Part shown: positions 1 to 12,151 of the stretch, piece after piece
How positions within the stretch are numbered: the first letter of the stretch is position 1
How the letters are laid out: every line of letters starts with the position of its first letter
Origin: Siphonodentalium dalli
Taxonomy: Eukaryota; Mollusca; Scaphopoda; Gadilida; Siphonodentaliidae
Assembly: GCA_032622095.1 (NCBI GenBank)
Contig: CP136062.1
Coordinates: 130,779,282 to 130,843,281 of the forward strand
Direction: 5' to 3'
Length of the DNA stretch: 64,000 nucleotides
Notes under the pieces: generated by a model
Database searches by the model: none
What the model was told of the DNA's origin: nothing
Seen by the model: the letters and a program-made list of their open reading frames with translations, nothing else
Translations under genes and position numbers: made by a program

Positions 1-205
1 CACCAAATTGCATCACAGTATTGCAGACAACCTGCACACATGTGATATGTGTACAGAATCTGGCCAATTTATAATCAAAGAAATGAAATGTTATGTAACT
101 ACAATAGAAATATATACAAAATGACTTTATATGTAACCTTGCTGTATGTTTTTAATTCTGATTGAATGTATGCTTGTATTTGATATAACCAAAGTCAATA
201 TGGTT
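1..205. other. No feature recognised
   Basis: AT-rich sequence. I see no coding or repeat signal. Confidence 0.5.
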
Positions 206-637
206 TTAACCCTTTCATGACAGGAGCTGCACTGGTGCAGCATTAAAGATCCTGTGCCAGTGCATTATCTTATATATGCGAGTCTCTCATAGGGAGCCTC
301 GTATACATAAGAGAATGCACTGGCTTACAAGGTATATATTGTTAGGCCAATGTATTCTCTTAGTGTCCTAAGTGCGACGTTAGATCTTCCTTTTTTGGGG
401 TTGCTTCGGTGGCCGTGTGGTATTGAAGTCGGACTTTGAGTCGCAAGGCGCGCTCACCGTCGGGCCGGGGTTCGTATCCCACCCAATCCAAAAAAATTTG
501 CATTGTCTCAAAAATCAAATTTTTTTATCTCTTATATATGTGAGGCTTACTATGGGAGACTCGCATATATATACAAGAGAATGCATTGGCACAGGGTTTT
601 CGCAAATTTCTGGAAGCTCCAGTCATGGAAGGGTTAA
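206..637. mobile_element. MITE family A, copy 1, split by a SINE
   Basis: Family A has TTAA at both ends, ends of the type CCCTTTCATGAC and CCCTTCCATGAC, and two internal hairpins around TCTTATATATGCGAG. This copy is interrupted at 363-527. TTAA duplication plus CCC ends suggest piggyBac-like mobilisation (inference). Confidence 0.75.
363..527 (+). mobile_element. tRNA-type SINE, copy 1
   Basis: It starts GTGTCCTAAGTGCGACG. It has a tRNA-like region with B box GGTTCGTATCC (consensus GGTTCGANTCC) and an A-box-like GTGGCCGTGTGG, then a tail TTTGCATTGTCTCAAAA. It is flanked by TCTCTTA at 356-362 and 528-534 as target duplication. A second copy is at 44886. Confidence 0.7.
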
Positions 638-2000
638 TTTTTTACTTATGGTTGCTCCAAATTGACATTTTGTCTTCAGATATCTTATGACTGATTGGTT
701 TTTGGATCTGTTCTATTTCAGTCCTACGAAACGAAAGTGTTTCCAAAATGGCAAAAGACAGATCTCTGATGAAAGCTGACAACAGGCCAGGGCCAAGAAT
801 GAGTTGAAAATTTATGTGTCTCACACATGGCTTCTGTCCGCTTAACATATTCCTCCTCACGTCAAGGTGTTTACTAGCATAGCTGATAGTCCCTGCTTTC
901 ATTGCTGTGATTTCTGACAGTTTTTTTTACTGTTCTAGAGTTGTTTTATTTGTTTGAAATAATAGACTAAAATGGCAATTTTACATAACATTTCACCACT
1001 AACCAAATATTTGATAAGTGAATATTTTTGTTGAAAATTAAATTTGTTGAATCACCATAAAATTATCGCAAAAGGGGTATGAACAATGTTTGAAAAACTT
1101 TTAGTTAAAGCACATTTGGACAAGTGAGTCTCAAATTAACATATTTTTGTGGGTAAATTACCTTGTTGTATAAAAAAAATGTCACGTTCTTCAATCCCAC
1201 ATATGGTATCCATTTTTTTTTCAAATTGAATCTGTGCTAGTGCATAAAATTTGTGTTGATATACAATACGATCCAAATATATACAATGAGAAAATATATT
1301 TCTAACGGGAAAAATAAAAATAAAAGTGACAAGGTTATAAATTGTGCTATTGTTCAAATTCCTTTCAAAATTTATCTGTCTTGATTTGTTACAAATGTGT
1401 CTCACAATCTCCTATCGATTGTAGGGAGCTCCAACTCAGTTGTTTTAGCTCTGAGACTATTCTTCTGTAGACTGAATGGTTAAAAGATATCATCGGTGGG
1501 CTTCTAAAATGTTGTACATGTATCATCCAAAAATATAATTTCTACAGGAAACACAAAAAATATTTATCTGTGGAAATAGCATTGGTATCCACCATTAACT
1601 TTTCATGATAATCCTTTTTATTATGTTTGCCTATAAAATAGAGGAAAATTACAGTTTAAAACAATCCAATCAGCATTATCCAACCAGGAACGTTTTTCAG
1701 AAATTGGATGTTTTTGTATTAATAATTAAATTTCACGGGAAACTCTGATACAACATTTTATAACATGAATTTTCCAGAAAAATGGTATTTATACAAAAAA
1801 ATGTCAAGTTCTCTAAGAGTCTTATGTAATTGAACCCATAGATTATAGATACCGGGTATGCAAAAAAAAGTATTTTCGCGCCAAATACAACATTTTAGAA
1901 GCCCACTGAGGATATTTTTAACCTACGTCTTCATCATTGATAAACTCACATATTAAAAGCATTCATGGCAAACATCCGATTTCACAAATGGCAGATGTAA
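638..2000. other. No feature recognised
   Basis: AT-rich flank with scattered short open frames that show no domain or splice structure. I see nothing supportable. Confidence 0.5.
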
Positions 2001-2412
2001 ACACTTCCCATAGCTGCTCCCGTTGCTATGGTGAATCTAATGTTCCCCATGCTTGTTCCTATCCTGAATGTATCCAGTACCTGATCCCATTGATTTCGTG
2101 AACTTAATGTTCCTCATGCCTGTTCCTATGCTAAAGTTAATGTTCAATCCAGCACCTCATCCCGTTTCTATGGTGAATATATCTGTTTTTGTGCTGAATT
2201 TAATGCTTCCAGTACATGTTACTGTTGCTATGATGAATTTAGTAGTTCATGTTGTATGGTAAATCCAATGCTTCCCACACCTGTTACTGACGCTTTGGCG
2301 AATTTAATACAGGTTCCTGCCATATCTACCCGGTATTCTTGTTCCGACATATCTTTGTGTTGTTAGGTAAAATTTAATACCTCTCAGACCTGTACCTTTT
2401 GTTACAATGAAT

Positions 2413-2677
2413 TTAACCCTTTAGTGGGCAAGTATCAGGTGGTCAGGCACATGAGTCAATATTATTCATTTATATGATAACAAGTAAATTATTCAAACAA
2501 TATCATTAACACACACAAATTACAAATAATACAATTTTCAATTTAATACTTGATGATTTTCCATGTTGTGTTTATTCAAACATGACAATATCATAAAAAC
2601 TATCAACATCAAATTTCACTCTCCCCACCAGTTGCCGTACAGCTTCATAAATTTTGTTCTACCCACCTAAGGGTTAA
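2413..2677. mobile_element. TTAA MITE family E
   Basis: It starts TTAACCCTTTAGTGGGCA and ends TACCCACCTAAGGGTTAA. These are inverted ends with TTAA at both sides, probably piggyBac-like. Confidence 0.6.
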
Positions 2678-3161
2678 AGATACTCAATCCGATAAAACTC
2701 CTCTCAATTACTATTTCAATGGCTTCGGGGGTCAAAAATATTTGATTCGAGTCGAGGAAGTCACCCATCAAAGCTCAGATTTGTTAGATATCGATTTTAG
2801 AAATCTATTATTTTTCATTATCGGGAATACTTTCTGGCCCAGATCTCAGTCAAAATTGGTTTTATTATTACCACTTGATTTTAGAGTTATCCATCCTTGT
2901 CTGTTTGAATAGAGTTTTGGTGTAAAATCTCGAGCAGGATACGAAATTGACAGCAATTATTAGTACTCATCTCGAGAACATGACAAATTTCAAAAATCAA
3001 TATCTAATAACTCTGAGCTTTGTTTGATGGGTTCCTCGACTCAAATCAAATATTTTTTACCCCCAAAGCCAAAGAAATAGTAATATAGGACCCTCTGATC
3101 GGATTGTTGTTATTGGAATCTGTTGAGATGGGGACCCTCTTTACGGATTGAGTACCTTTAA
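2674..3161. mobile_element. TIR element with TTAA ends, abutting MITE E
   Basis: Left end TTAAAGATACTCAATCCG and right end CGGATTGAGTACCTTTAA are inverted copies. Inner arms (AAAGCTCAGATTTGTTAGAT and its inverted partner near 2990-3030) make it a long imperfect hairpin. It shares one TTAA with the element before it. Confidence 0.55.
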
Positions 3162-3345
3162 TGCTTTCCATACCTATCACTATGTTGAATCTACTGCTTC
3201 CAATACTTGTTCCTATACTGAGTTTAATGCTTCCCATGACTTTTCCTGTTGCTTTTGTGAATTTAAGGTATCTCAGACATGTTCCTGTTGCCATGGTGAA
3301 CTAAATGTTTGCGAGACCCATCCCTGTTGCTCCTTCAAAGGTTAT

Positions 3346-4169
3346 CTGATACAGCCTGATCTACTATATATTTTGAGACTTCCGTAAATATATGTGTATA
3401 TATATATTTGTCCTCTATAGACTCAAACTTCCCATCTAAGGGTAAAATCCACGGGAATGGTCGTCGCGGCATTTTGGAGAAGCTCAGAGCACCCGTTCTC
3501 CACTCTGTCACAAAAAATGGCACTTCGGGTTTAATTGCGTTGATAGTTAAAGAGCGTTCGTATCCGTAGTGTCTTTGCTTATATCTTCCATATTTGGGTT
3601 CGTTAACTGGTTAACGCTCTTTATTCCCTTCCGCTTTCGCATACGGTTTTGTTTACGTTATCTGGAACTCGCTTCTGTGTGATTCTTACGTACTTCCTAG
3701 GAACGGGGACATTTTCATCGGATTAGACCCCCACAGCAATTTTAATTCACATTCCCAACACCTAGCAGGGACAAATATCTATTAGCCAGCATCAAGGCGA
3801 GTCTTGTGATGTATTAATTCAAATGCTTTCGATCAAACAATATTCTCTGTCGCACTCATATTTCGTCATTTCTTCGAATCCACTGCAATCGACCTATTTT
3901 TAGAACGCACCAAAATTACATCGCGTTGGTGATGGGGGTGCACGGCGGGATTAATTTAAATATGTCATGTTGGTAACAATATCTAGCCGAGAATTCCTCA
4001 GACCTACAGACGAATGCGACCAGCAAATTTCAAAATTGGTCACTTGACCTCCCCATGAATATCTTCTGGGAAATTCCAGGGAATGCCGATTGAGCTCAAA
4101 CTTGCTACCTACGGGAAGTGTCATGGACGGGTTATATTGTGACCCCGACCTGACCTTGACCTTGAAAAT
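3346..4169. other. No gene; AAAGAGCGTT motifs only
   Basis: It contains AAAGAGCGTTCG near 3550 and AACGCTCTTT near 3616, an inverted pair also seen near 50.7 and 62.7 kb. Otherwise nothing is recognised. Confidence 0.4.
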
Positions 4170-4440
4170 GATCAATTCAAGGTCAAATCAGGTCAAATTG
4201 AAAAACTAAAAATTAAATACAAAAATTAAAAAGGCACAATTAACTCATTGAAAAACATTAAAAAAAAAAGCCAGTAAATTCAAAGGGCACAATTAACTCA
4301 TTGAAAAACAAAAAAAATTGGGTAAAATTGAAAAACAAAAAATTAAATTAAAGAATTAAAAAGGCACAATTAACTCATTGAAAAAATTAAATAAAATAAT
4401 TAATTAAAAAATTAATTCAAAATATTAATTCAAAATATTA
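4170..4440. repeat. A-rich tandem repeat
   Basis: Three imperfect units contain 'ggcacaattaactcattgaa' separated by A-rich spacers. It is low-complexity sequence and not coding. Confidence 0.6.
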
Positions 4441-4970
4441 AAAGTTGTCATGTTTCTGACGATTGCCGCCAGTGGCGGGCTAACCTGCTAGTAGTATATA
4501 TTTTGCCATTGGTCTAGTATTTAATGAAGTGATATTGCAGTGTCTTTTTAAACTAATTATGTTCTAACATTAACTTGTTCTTGTTCAATGCTGAATTCAG
4601 TGCAATAAGTTTCTGATAATTCTTTTTTTTTACGGCTGAGATTTAAAATAAAAGCAATGAAACCTGCCAAAGGTATATCTCTGTACTTGATGTATCAATT
4701 ACTTATGATATTGATTTTTGAAATACATTGTTCTGTTATATGCATTACAATCAGCAAATCACTCCTGCATTGTAGTCAATTAATGTATTGTGTCGTTCAT
4801 AGTTAATCTTAAGGGTAAAGCACTAGAATAACTGGGAAACCAGTGTTCAGTTGTGGTGCAGTTTAATTCAGGTACTGTGAATCCCACCCCACTCCCCAGG
4901 TTGCCATTGCAATTATACCTTATATCACAAAGGCTGCCTAACAACTCGCCAGGTTTAATCACACATACTG

Positions 4971-6023
4971 TATACACCTGTCAGTAAGCCCATCCCTGAG
5001 GATAAGCCCAGTCTGTTTTTGCTCCCAAAAAAACATGGGGTGGTCCTCGAAGATAAGTCCACCCCCATTTTTAGAACTTTTAGAGGGCAAGTATACATTG
5101 AGGTCAGATTAACTCTCAAGGAAATTGACAAAAATTCATGCACAACAAGAGTATCGCTACGGTGTGGCAAAATATGCCCTTTAGCCATTTCGAATTGTAC
5201 TACTGCAAAATAAAATAATAATTCAAGCTTACAAAGAATATCTGATATACCCCTAATTTCAATGCCAAAATTCAATCAAATTCTAAGTCGAAAAATGGCC
5301 GTAACTCATGTGAAAATAATTGGACAGAACCTATATTCGAACTTGGCCTGTAGTTTTGGGTGGGAAACACGCGTACCAGCTTTGGTTCAGATAAAATAAT
5401 TCAAACTGGAGTTGTCAGTCGGAAAACCGAAATGTTATGAAATTGGTCAAATTCTAAGTCGAAAAAGAGTCGTAACTCATGTAAACATAATAGGTTGGAA
5501 CCCATATTCGAACTGAGCCTGTATCTTTAGCTGGGAAATACACATACCAACTTTGTTTCAGATCAAATAATCCAAACTAGAGTTATCGATCAGAAACCAA
5601 AAATGTTAAAGGACAGACAGACTGGACAGGACTGATTACATAATACAACCTCTTTTTCAAAAGGGCATATAAAAATAGCATTTCTCCAGATAATTTCCAT
5701 TGCAAACTCAGTAATGCTACCTGCCCCATTGTGTTTTTACACAAATTGATGTAATACATTGTAACAATATATAAGATGATCTTTGTGTCTTATTATAAAT
5801 ATCTATCTAACATAATTAAATGCAAAACAATTTATTTTCATTAAATAAAATAATAAACATCATGATCCATATAAAACACGACATTAGATTAGCGCTATGA
5901 ATTCAAACTGAGATGTTTATGTGGGGGTCCTCGAAGGTAAGCCCAGTTCCAAGTTTTTGTGTCAAAACTTTCACGCCCCCCCCCCCCCCCCCCCCCCCCC
6001 CGGCTTACTGATGGGGTATATAT
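4971..6023. mobile_element. Composite repeat with GTAAGCC inverted ends
   Basis: Left end CAGTAAGCCCATCCC (near 4982) and right end GGCTTACTGATGGGG (near 6002) are inverted copies. The interior repeats 'gataagycca' and contains a P1 pearl-like insert (5141-5673). A run of about 26 C sits at 5976-6001. Confidence 0.5.
5141..5673 (+). repeat. Pearl-like repeat family P1, copy a
   Basis: Left end ACAAGAGTATCGC, then two cores with AACTCATGTGAAAATAAT and 'cccatattcgaactgagcct'. A short GACAGACTGGACAG stretch follows, then the right end TTTTTCAAAAGGGCATATAA. Confidence 0.6.
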
Positions 6024-6329
6024 TGTTGTGTGTTGCATAGTAGGTGATAAGACTAGAGTGTGTATTGAGACTTTTTATCCAACTGTCATCTAGGATAGCC
6101 CAGAGAGTGCTATAGTATAACGACAGTTGACTACACAAGTAAATAGCAGTCTATTGGCTGAAAAATCTCTGCTTGATGCCATTTGGAAAACTGAATACTA
6201 CACATTTCTATACATGGCACAAACAAAATTTCACATATCTTAGTATATGGATGGAATCTGGCCATTAATGAGACTGCCTACAATGTATCAATAGTCTCAG
6301 ATTTAAGTATATATAAGGTCTTCTTGCCT

Positions 6330-6588
6330 TTAACACTTTTGTGATGGGAGCTGTGCTGGTGCAGCATTAAAGATCATGTGCCAGTGCATTCTCTTATATA
6401 ATGCAAATCTCCCATATGAAGGCTTGCATATATAAGAGAATGCACTGGCTTACAAGGTGATGGTGTATATTGTTGGTCCAATGCATTCTCATATATATGC
6501 GAGGCTCCATATGGGAGACATATATATAAGAGAATGCAATGGAAAAGGGTTTTCAAATAATTTCAGGAAGCTCCCGTTATAGAATAGA
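6330..6588. mobile_element. MITE family A, copy 2
   Basis: Same double-hairpin structure as copy 1. TTAA is present at the left; the right end has decayed. Confidence 0.65.
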
Positions 6589-6745
6589 TTTTGTGATTTT
6601 TTTTTAAATTGGGACCCATTACCTGCCAGCCGCCAACTTATTCTGAGCCATTCCACCTCTATTTCCAAAGATAAGACAGTTTATTTAAAAGTTGGAGGTA
6701 AATTCCAACCATATTACCCTAAGAAAGTTTTATAATATATATATA

Positions 6746-7003
6746 TTAACCCTTCCATGAGGTTCCAGAAATTTTGCTAAAACCCTGTGCCAATGCATTC
6801 TCTTATATATGCGAGTCTCCCATTTAGAGCCTCGCATATATGAGAATACATTGGCCTAACAATACGTTACCTTTACCTTGTAAGCCAGTGCTTCTCTCTT
6901 ATATATGCGAGGCTCCCTATGGGAAACTTGCATACATGAGATAAAGCACTGGCACAGGATCTTTAATTCTGCACCAGCGTCGCTCCAGTCATGAAATAGT
7001 TAA
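6746..7003. mobile_element. MITE family A, copy 3 (inverted)
   Basis: It starts TTAACCCTTCCATGAG and ends AGTCATGAAATAGTTAA, in reverse orientation to copy 1. Confidence 0.7.
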
Positions 7004-7736
7004 AAGCACTTCATATATGCCACCATAATGGCACTCATACTTTCAATTGTCAGTGCCACTCCCAAGATTTGTCATTTACATGTACATTAATTAAAGTCAC
7101 ACACAGTGTTCGAACATTTTATCATCTGATCTATATATAGCTTACCAAGCTACTGCCTCATTAGCTATCTTCTTATTAACATTTAACACCCAATTTCTGT
7201 ATTTTAATCCTCTGAATTACAAGAATCGCATCAAAGATGCGGTAGCTATGGTAAACATGGGCTTGGATTGAAATTCCATTAATTGTAACTGGCTATCATA
7301 CACAACACTGTTAAGGAAGTCTGAGTCGGCATACCAAATATTCCCCCGCGAACCGACCTCACCAAAGTTATTGTGCTATCATGATCAAAATTCACAAAAA
7401 TTAACTAATTAAGGGCCATAACTCCGCCCAAAGTAGGAGCACCTGGTCAGAGTACGACACGCTCAAAACTTATTTTGATAATATAATAGCACTTTTCATT
7501 TTAAATAATTTGTTTCTACCATATAACTTTGATTATCATATCTACCATATATTTAAACTTTGATTATCATATAGATTTTTAGCCCCCCCCCTTTCAAAAG
7601 TGTATATCATATAATAAGAAGTTCCAACACTATGTGGGGCTTTATTATGCTAATTATAGTGTTCCAAATCTGCAATCTACCTCTAGGTATGTAACATGGC
7701 TATGTATTGACATTACAATCCACTGTTAATAGGTTG
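7004..7736. other. No feature recognised
   Basis: AT-rich flank with a poly-C tract near 7575 and a short repeated 'tttgattatcatat'. No coding signal. Confidence 0.45.
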
Positions 7737-7745
7737 GATCTCTCC

Positions 7746-7865
7746 ACAGGAGCTTGGAATTTGGTCAAAACCCCTCTTTTATTGGCAGAACCACCACCCG
7801 GGATAGGTCCCGGGTGGTGGTTCTGCCAATAAAAGAGGGGTTTTGACCAAATTCCAAGCTCCTGT
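7746..7865. mobile_element. Perfect 120-bp foldback with 9-bp target duplication
   Basis: Two 58-bp arms are perfect inverted copies around a 4-nt TAGG loop (7804-7807). The ends are ACAGGAGC and GCTCCTGT. Flanks GATCTCTCC occur at 7737-7745 and 7866-7874. A 9-bp duplication is typical of Mutator-like elements. Alternatively it is an unclassified foldback. Confidence 0.8.
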
Positions 7866-7929
7866 GATCTCTCCAACCAGCTAAATGTACAAAGGAAATT
7901 TAACTCGGTGATGTTTCATATATATATTA

Positions 7930-8877
7930 TGTTGTAACAAGAGCTACGCTGGGCGTGCAATATACGCCCTCTCTTGGGTCGGCGGAAACTGGTAAAAAAG
8001 GGGCATAACTCTGGTAAAAATTGGCGGACGGAACTCAAATTTGAATTTGACCTGGGTTTTGGTGGGAGAAAGTAATATACCAAATTATCATTGAATCCGA
8101 TAAGCTCTAGTAAAGTTATCATCCGGACAACAAATTTCAGGGATTTTCTAAGTCAAATTACGTCAAAGGGGCATAACTCCGGTGAAAATTGGCGGACGGA
8201 ACCCAAATTCGAACTTTAGCTGTCTTTTCTCCTAATAAACCCACATACCAAATTTGATTGAAATCGGTTCACTCTAACTAAAGTTATCAAATTTCAGGGA
8301 TTTTCTAAGTCAAATTACGTCAAAAAAGGGGCCATAACTCTCGCAAAAATTATCGGATTAAAACGAAATTCGGACTTGAGCTGTATTTTGATATATGTAA
8401 TCCACAAAAAACAGGTTTTGCGTATAAACATTCCAAAATCGAGTTATCATCCGGAAACAAAAAAACATAAGAAAAAATGAATCGAAAAAGGGGCATAACT
8501 CTGCCAAAAATGGTCAGACAGAACCCAAGTTCGAACTTGACCTGTGTTTTGGTGGGAGAAAGTAATATACCAAATTTGGATTCATTCCGATAAACTATAC
8601 TAAAGTTATCATCCGGACAACAAATTTCAAGGATTTTCTAAGTCAAAAAACGTTAAATAAGGGGCATAACTCCGGTGAAAACTGGCGGGCGGAACCCAAA
8701 TTCGAACTTGAACTTACTTTTCGGCTAATAAACCAACATACCAAATTTTACTAATTTTGGTTCACTCTAACTAAAGTTATCATCCGGACAACAGGTTAAC
8801 GGACGGACGCCCGCCCGCCCGGACGGACAGACCAATACTATAATACAGCCTTTTTTTCAAAAGGGCGTATAAAAAAT
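7930..8877 (+). repeat. Pearl-like repeat P1, copy b
   Basis: Left end ACAAGAGC with hairpin GGGCGTGCAATATACGCCC. About six cores follow, each with GGGGCATAACTC, 'cgaacttgacctg' and AAAGTTATCATCCGGA. Then comes a GGACGGAC microsatellite and right end AAAGGGCGTATAAAA. Confidence 0.75.
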
Positions 8878-9536
8878 AATAAGTAGTCTGCACCAAGAAC
8901 AGTCATTAAATTTAAAAGAAAACAAATTTAAAGCAGATTTTGTTGAACAGCATTGAATACCCATTTAATTATGTATTAATTTTACAGTTTCCGAAGACAT
9001 AGCATCAGTAGACAAAAATCATAATTTATGTCTGCTTTTGTTTTTCTCAGAAAAAAAAAGAAACCATTAGTGGTAATAGGACAAATCACATGAAAAATAT
9101 TGTTATAACTGATATATGGGAAGAACGACACTTATATCACATGAAACCCCTATTATATCCTTTAAAAAGCGATTACATATTTCTTTTATATCACATAGTG
9201 TATTAGTCACTAGTGAATAATAAGCGTGTGCTTCCTGCCAATAAAATTGCTTTTCATTTATTAGGCAGATTACTACTATTTTGAAAAGCTCCGCATGACA
9301 ACAAAAACCAGACAACACAAAATGATTGATTTGTTTATTCTTGTCCAACTTCGTAAGAGGCAAACTGGGGGACTAGATTTGTCGTTGCAATCCTGAGCGT
9401 GCAATACTGTTGTATACAGTTGTGAAGCGTCTCAGCCAACGATGTAGATGTATGCATTTTTAAGCTTCTTTTAAGGATTTTGTTTTGTTAAAAATGCATA
9501 AAGCTCTAGTTTGTTTCATGTGATATACAAGATCAA
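8878..9536. other. No feature recognised
   Basis: AT-rich, without repeat or coding signal that I can name. Confidence 0.45.
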
Positions 9537-9663
9537 CTCGTTATGTTGGGATATAAGATTTCATGAAACTCGTTTCATAAATTTGATTCACAACTGGTCT
9601 ACGACTCGTGAATCAAATTTATCAAACTCGTTTCATAAAATCTTATATCCCAACATAACTCAT
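9537..9663. repeat. Imperfect inverted repeat
   Basis: GTTATGTTGGGATATAAGAT near 9539 pairs with its inverse ending near 9659. Inner arms AAATTTGATTCA and TGAATCAAATTT flank a short loop. It is possibly a foldback element; no clear target duplication was found. Confidence 0.6.
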
Positions 9664-10337
9664 TGGTTAATAATTTGAATAAAATGCCAGGAAACTCTAA
9701 ATGGCTGGAACCATCAAAGAACAAGCCCTCTGCACAGTATTCAATGTAATTTTCTGTTTATTCAACATGGACATAACGCTGCTTGTTAGGTATTCCAAGG
9801 GAAAAAAGACTTGAGAAATTACAGAATGAACGTCGTCAATGCCCCAAACATAATACTTTATATTACCACACTTTGGAAATAGTCATCAAATATTATTATA
9901 TGGTTATAACATTAGGTTTTCTGGCTTTAAATGCATGGCATTTAAACAGTCTTTCTTTCTAGAATGTCTATCAATGTTGAAAACAATCAACACCCACAAT
10001 TATTGTGTAATATTAGTAGAAAACAAAGGTGAACCTCAGGATGTTTCATCAGAACAGATTTTGCTAGCAGGAAATGACATTTGAAATTAGATGTGTTTTT
10101 TGCAACATATTGTGTGTTCATTGTTCATTTTTGCTAGAAATGCTACTCAGATTATACACATGATAAAAATGGAATATTTCCTGAAGCACATCAAAGGACT
10201 ACTATTTGTAATTGTCTGATATCCTGTGATATCTGATTTATATATATATTTGACAAGGTAACTTCATTCAATCTTCGAGTGTGAACTAGAACTTTGAAAC
10301 AGACAAGTGAAATTCAATGAATTTTTTTTTTTATTTT
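9664..10337. other. No feature recognised
   Basis: AT-rich flank with nothing supportable. Confidence 0.45.
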
Positions 10338-11140
10338 AAAGGCCCACTTAATTTTCGAATGCCCAGATAACATTATACACAACATATTCCATATTATATA
10401 CCATTAGAATGCCCAGATAACATTATACACAACATATTCCATATTATATACCATTAGAATGCCCAGATAACATTATACACAACATATTCCATATTATATA
10501 CCATTAGAATGCCCAGATAACATTATACACAACATATTCCATATTATATACCATTAGAATGCCCAGATAACATTATACACAACATATTCCATATTATATA
10601 CCATTAGAATGCCCAGATAACATTATACACAACATATTCCATATTATATACCATTAGAATGCCCAGATAACATTATACACAACATATTCCATATTATATA
10701 CCATTAGAATGCCCAGATAACATTATACACAACATATTCCATATTATATACATCTTGGAAGAGGAACCAAAAATATATATATTCCACCAGAATATGGAAC
10801 AGCTGTAGCCTAGGAGTGTCCACTAAGTGATAGAGATTCTTAGATTAATTCCAGGACTCCCCCCCCCCCCCCCTTTGTCAACCCACATGCATCAGAATTC
10901 AAACTAAGAGATAGAGTTATTCCCCTTCCGTTGAGAATAATAGAGTTTACAGTATAGTTTGGGACAAAATTAAGCACCAACAGACCTTGGTACCTTGACA
11001 AAAACAACATGTTCCCAGTTATTCAACAGGATAAGTTGATAATACAATGTTTTGGAGCTTCCTCTTTCAAATGGTGTATAATATGGAATATGTTGTATAT
11101 AATGTGATCTGGTGATTCGAAAATTAAGTGGGCCTTTAAT
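10338..11140. mobile_element. Inverted-repeat element with a minisatellite in one arm
   Basis: Left TTAAAGGCCCACTTAATTTT and right AAAATTAAGTGGGCCTTTAA are inverted ends. The inner arm ('aacatattccatattata') is present once at the right (about 11080-11110) and about eight times at the left. Confidence 0.65.
10357..10750 (+). repeat. 50-bp minisatellite, about 8 near-identical copies
   Basis: The unit begins GAATGCCCAGATAACATTAT and includes ATATTCCATATTATATACCA. The period is exactly 50 bp with essentially no divergence between copies, so the array is recent. Confidence 0.95.
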
Positions 11141-11890
11141 AGTGTTTTCTATCCACAATGAAAAACCAAATAACATGACACCATCAATCACTCTGTTGCA
11201 ATCAACAGATCAGACACAACCTGATTTCAACTATAATAGTTTTATTCAACTAGTATAGTTCAGCATTTGTTTTAATAAAATGGTTTACAGATTTTTTTTC
11301 TCCTTGGCTCACTCGGGTCAGATGGGGGAAAAAAGCCAATTCAATGAGTTTTTCTTTCAAGTTCGTTAGTATGTGTGATAAAATTTCCGATAGGGAACAA
11401 CCAGAATGAAGACAATTACTTATGCATGCAGAATACAACTACATTTGGTGCCGATTCTTTCGATATTATAAAAATTTGTGAAAATATAGAATTTTTTTTT
11501 AGTATTTTTCTATTATTAAATTTTTATATTTTATTCTTCTTAACATAAATGGTCATGGTCAGTTCTAGATATTGAAGCAGTCCTATTTTAAATAAAACAA
11601 TGTGAATTAGATTGCCCAATATATCATAAAAATAGAATGAGGGAAAAAAGTCTGGAGGGGCATGTATATCTAGCAACTGTTTTATATTGGCCTAATATGC
11701 TTCTTTTATCAAATTCACAAAAATAGTGAATACATTTATGACAGTTAAATTCAGGTTTGATGAAGCACCATTCATAGGAAATTCAGTGCAGAAATAACTT
11801 CGGTTTCACATTCATGACTTAAGCACACCGTGTCATATTCCATTGATGTGCTTTAGTTAATTAGTTGACATTGAAAATGGCCTCAAATGT
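11141..11890. other. No feature recognised
   Basis: AT-rich flank with no coding or repeat signal. Confidence 0.45.
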
Positions 11891-12151
11891 TTAACCCTTT
11901 CTATACTAAATGCTCATTGACGAGTAGTTCCCTCAGGAAATATTCAGATATTAAGTTCAACAAATGACCATAGGTTGTTTGTTGAACTTATTATCTGAAC
12001 ATTTCCCACCAATGAATAGGATTCCTTCTGCACTTGTATTAGCTGTTGTCTGCTCACATTATCTGAACATCCCTCCAATTAAATAATAGACCATTCCAAT
12101 GTATACATTTATAAGTGAATGGGAGAATCCATTCAGTATAGAAAGGGTTAA
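11891..12151. mobile_element. TTAA MITE family D, copy 1 (intact)
   Basis: It starts TTAACCCTTTCTATACT and ends AGTATAGAAAGGGTTAA, perfect terminal inverted repeats with TTAA at each side. The interior repeats TTATCTGAACA. Confidence 0.8.

Larger units (their letters stand above)
2001..3345. repeat. Decayed ~40-bp minisatellite split by two insertions
   Basis: Degenerate units of the type 'cttcccatacctgttcctg' followed by 'ttgctatggtgaatttaatg' run at 2001-2412 and resume at 3162-3345. The gap is filled by MITE E (2413-2677) and a TIR element (2674-3161). The short ORFs here are by-products of the unit. Confidence 0.55.

Noticed and set aside
363-527. Functional tRNA gene
   Set aside because: B box and an A-box-like string are present, but no cloverleaf with paired acceptor stem can be drawn, and the unit recurs as a SINE with target duplication.
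2068-2262. Hydrophobic 64-residue frame with Val/Met/Pro repeats
   Set aside because: It is a translation of the decayed ~40-bp minisatellite, with no start context or conserved domain.
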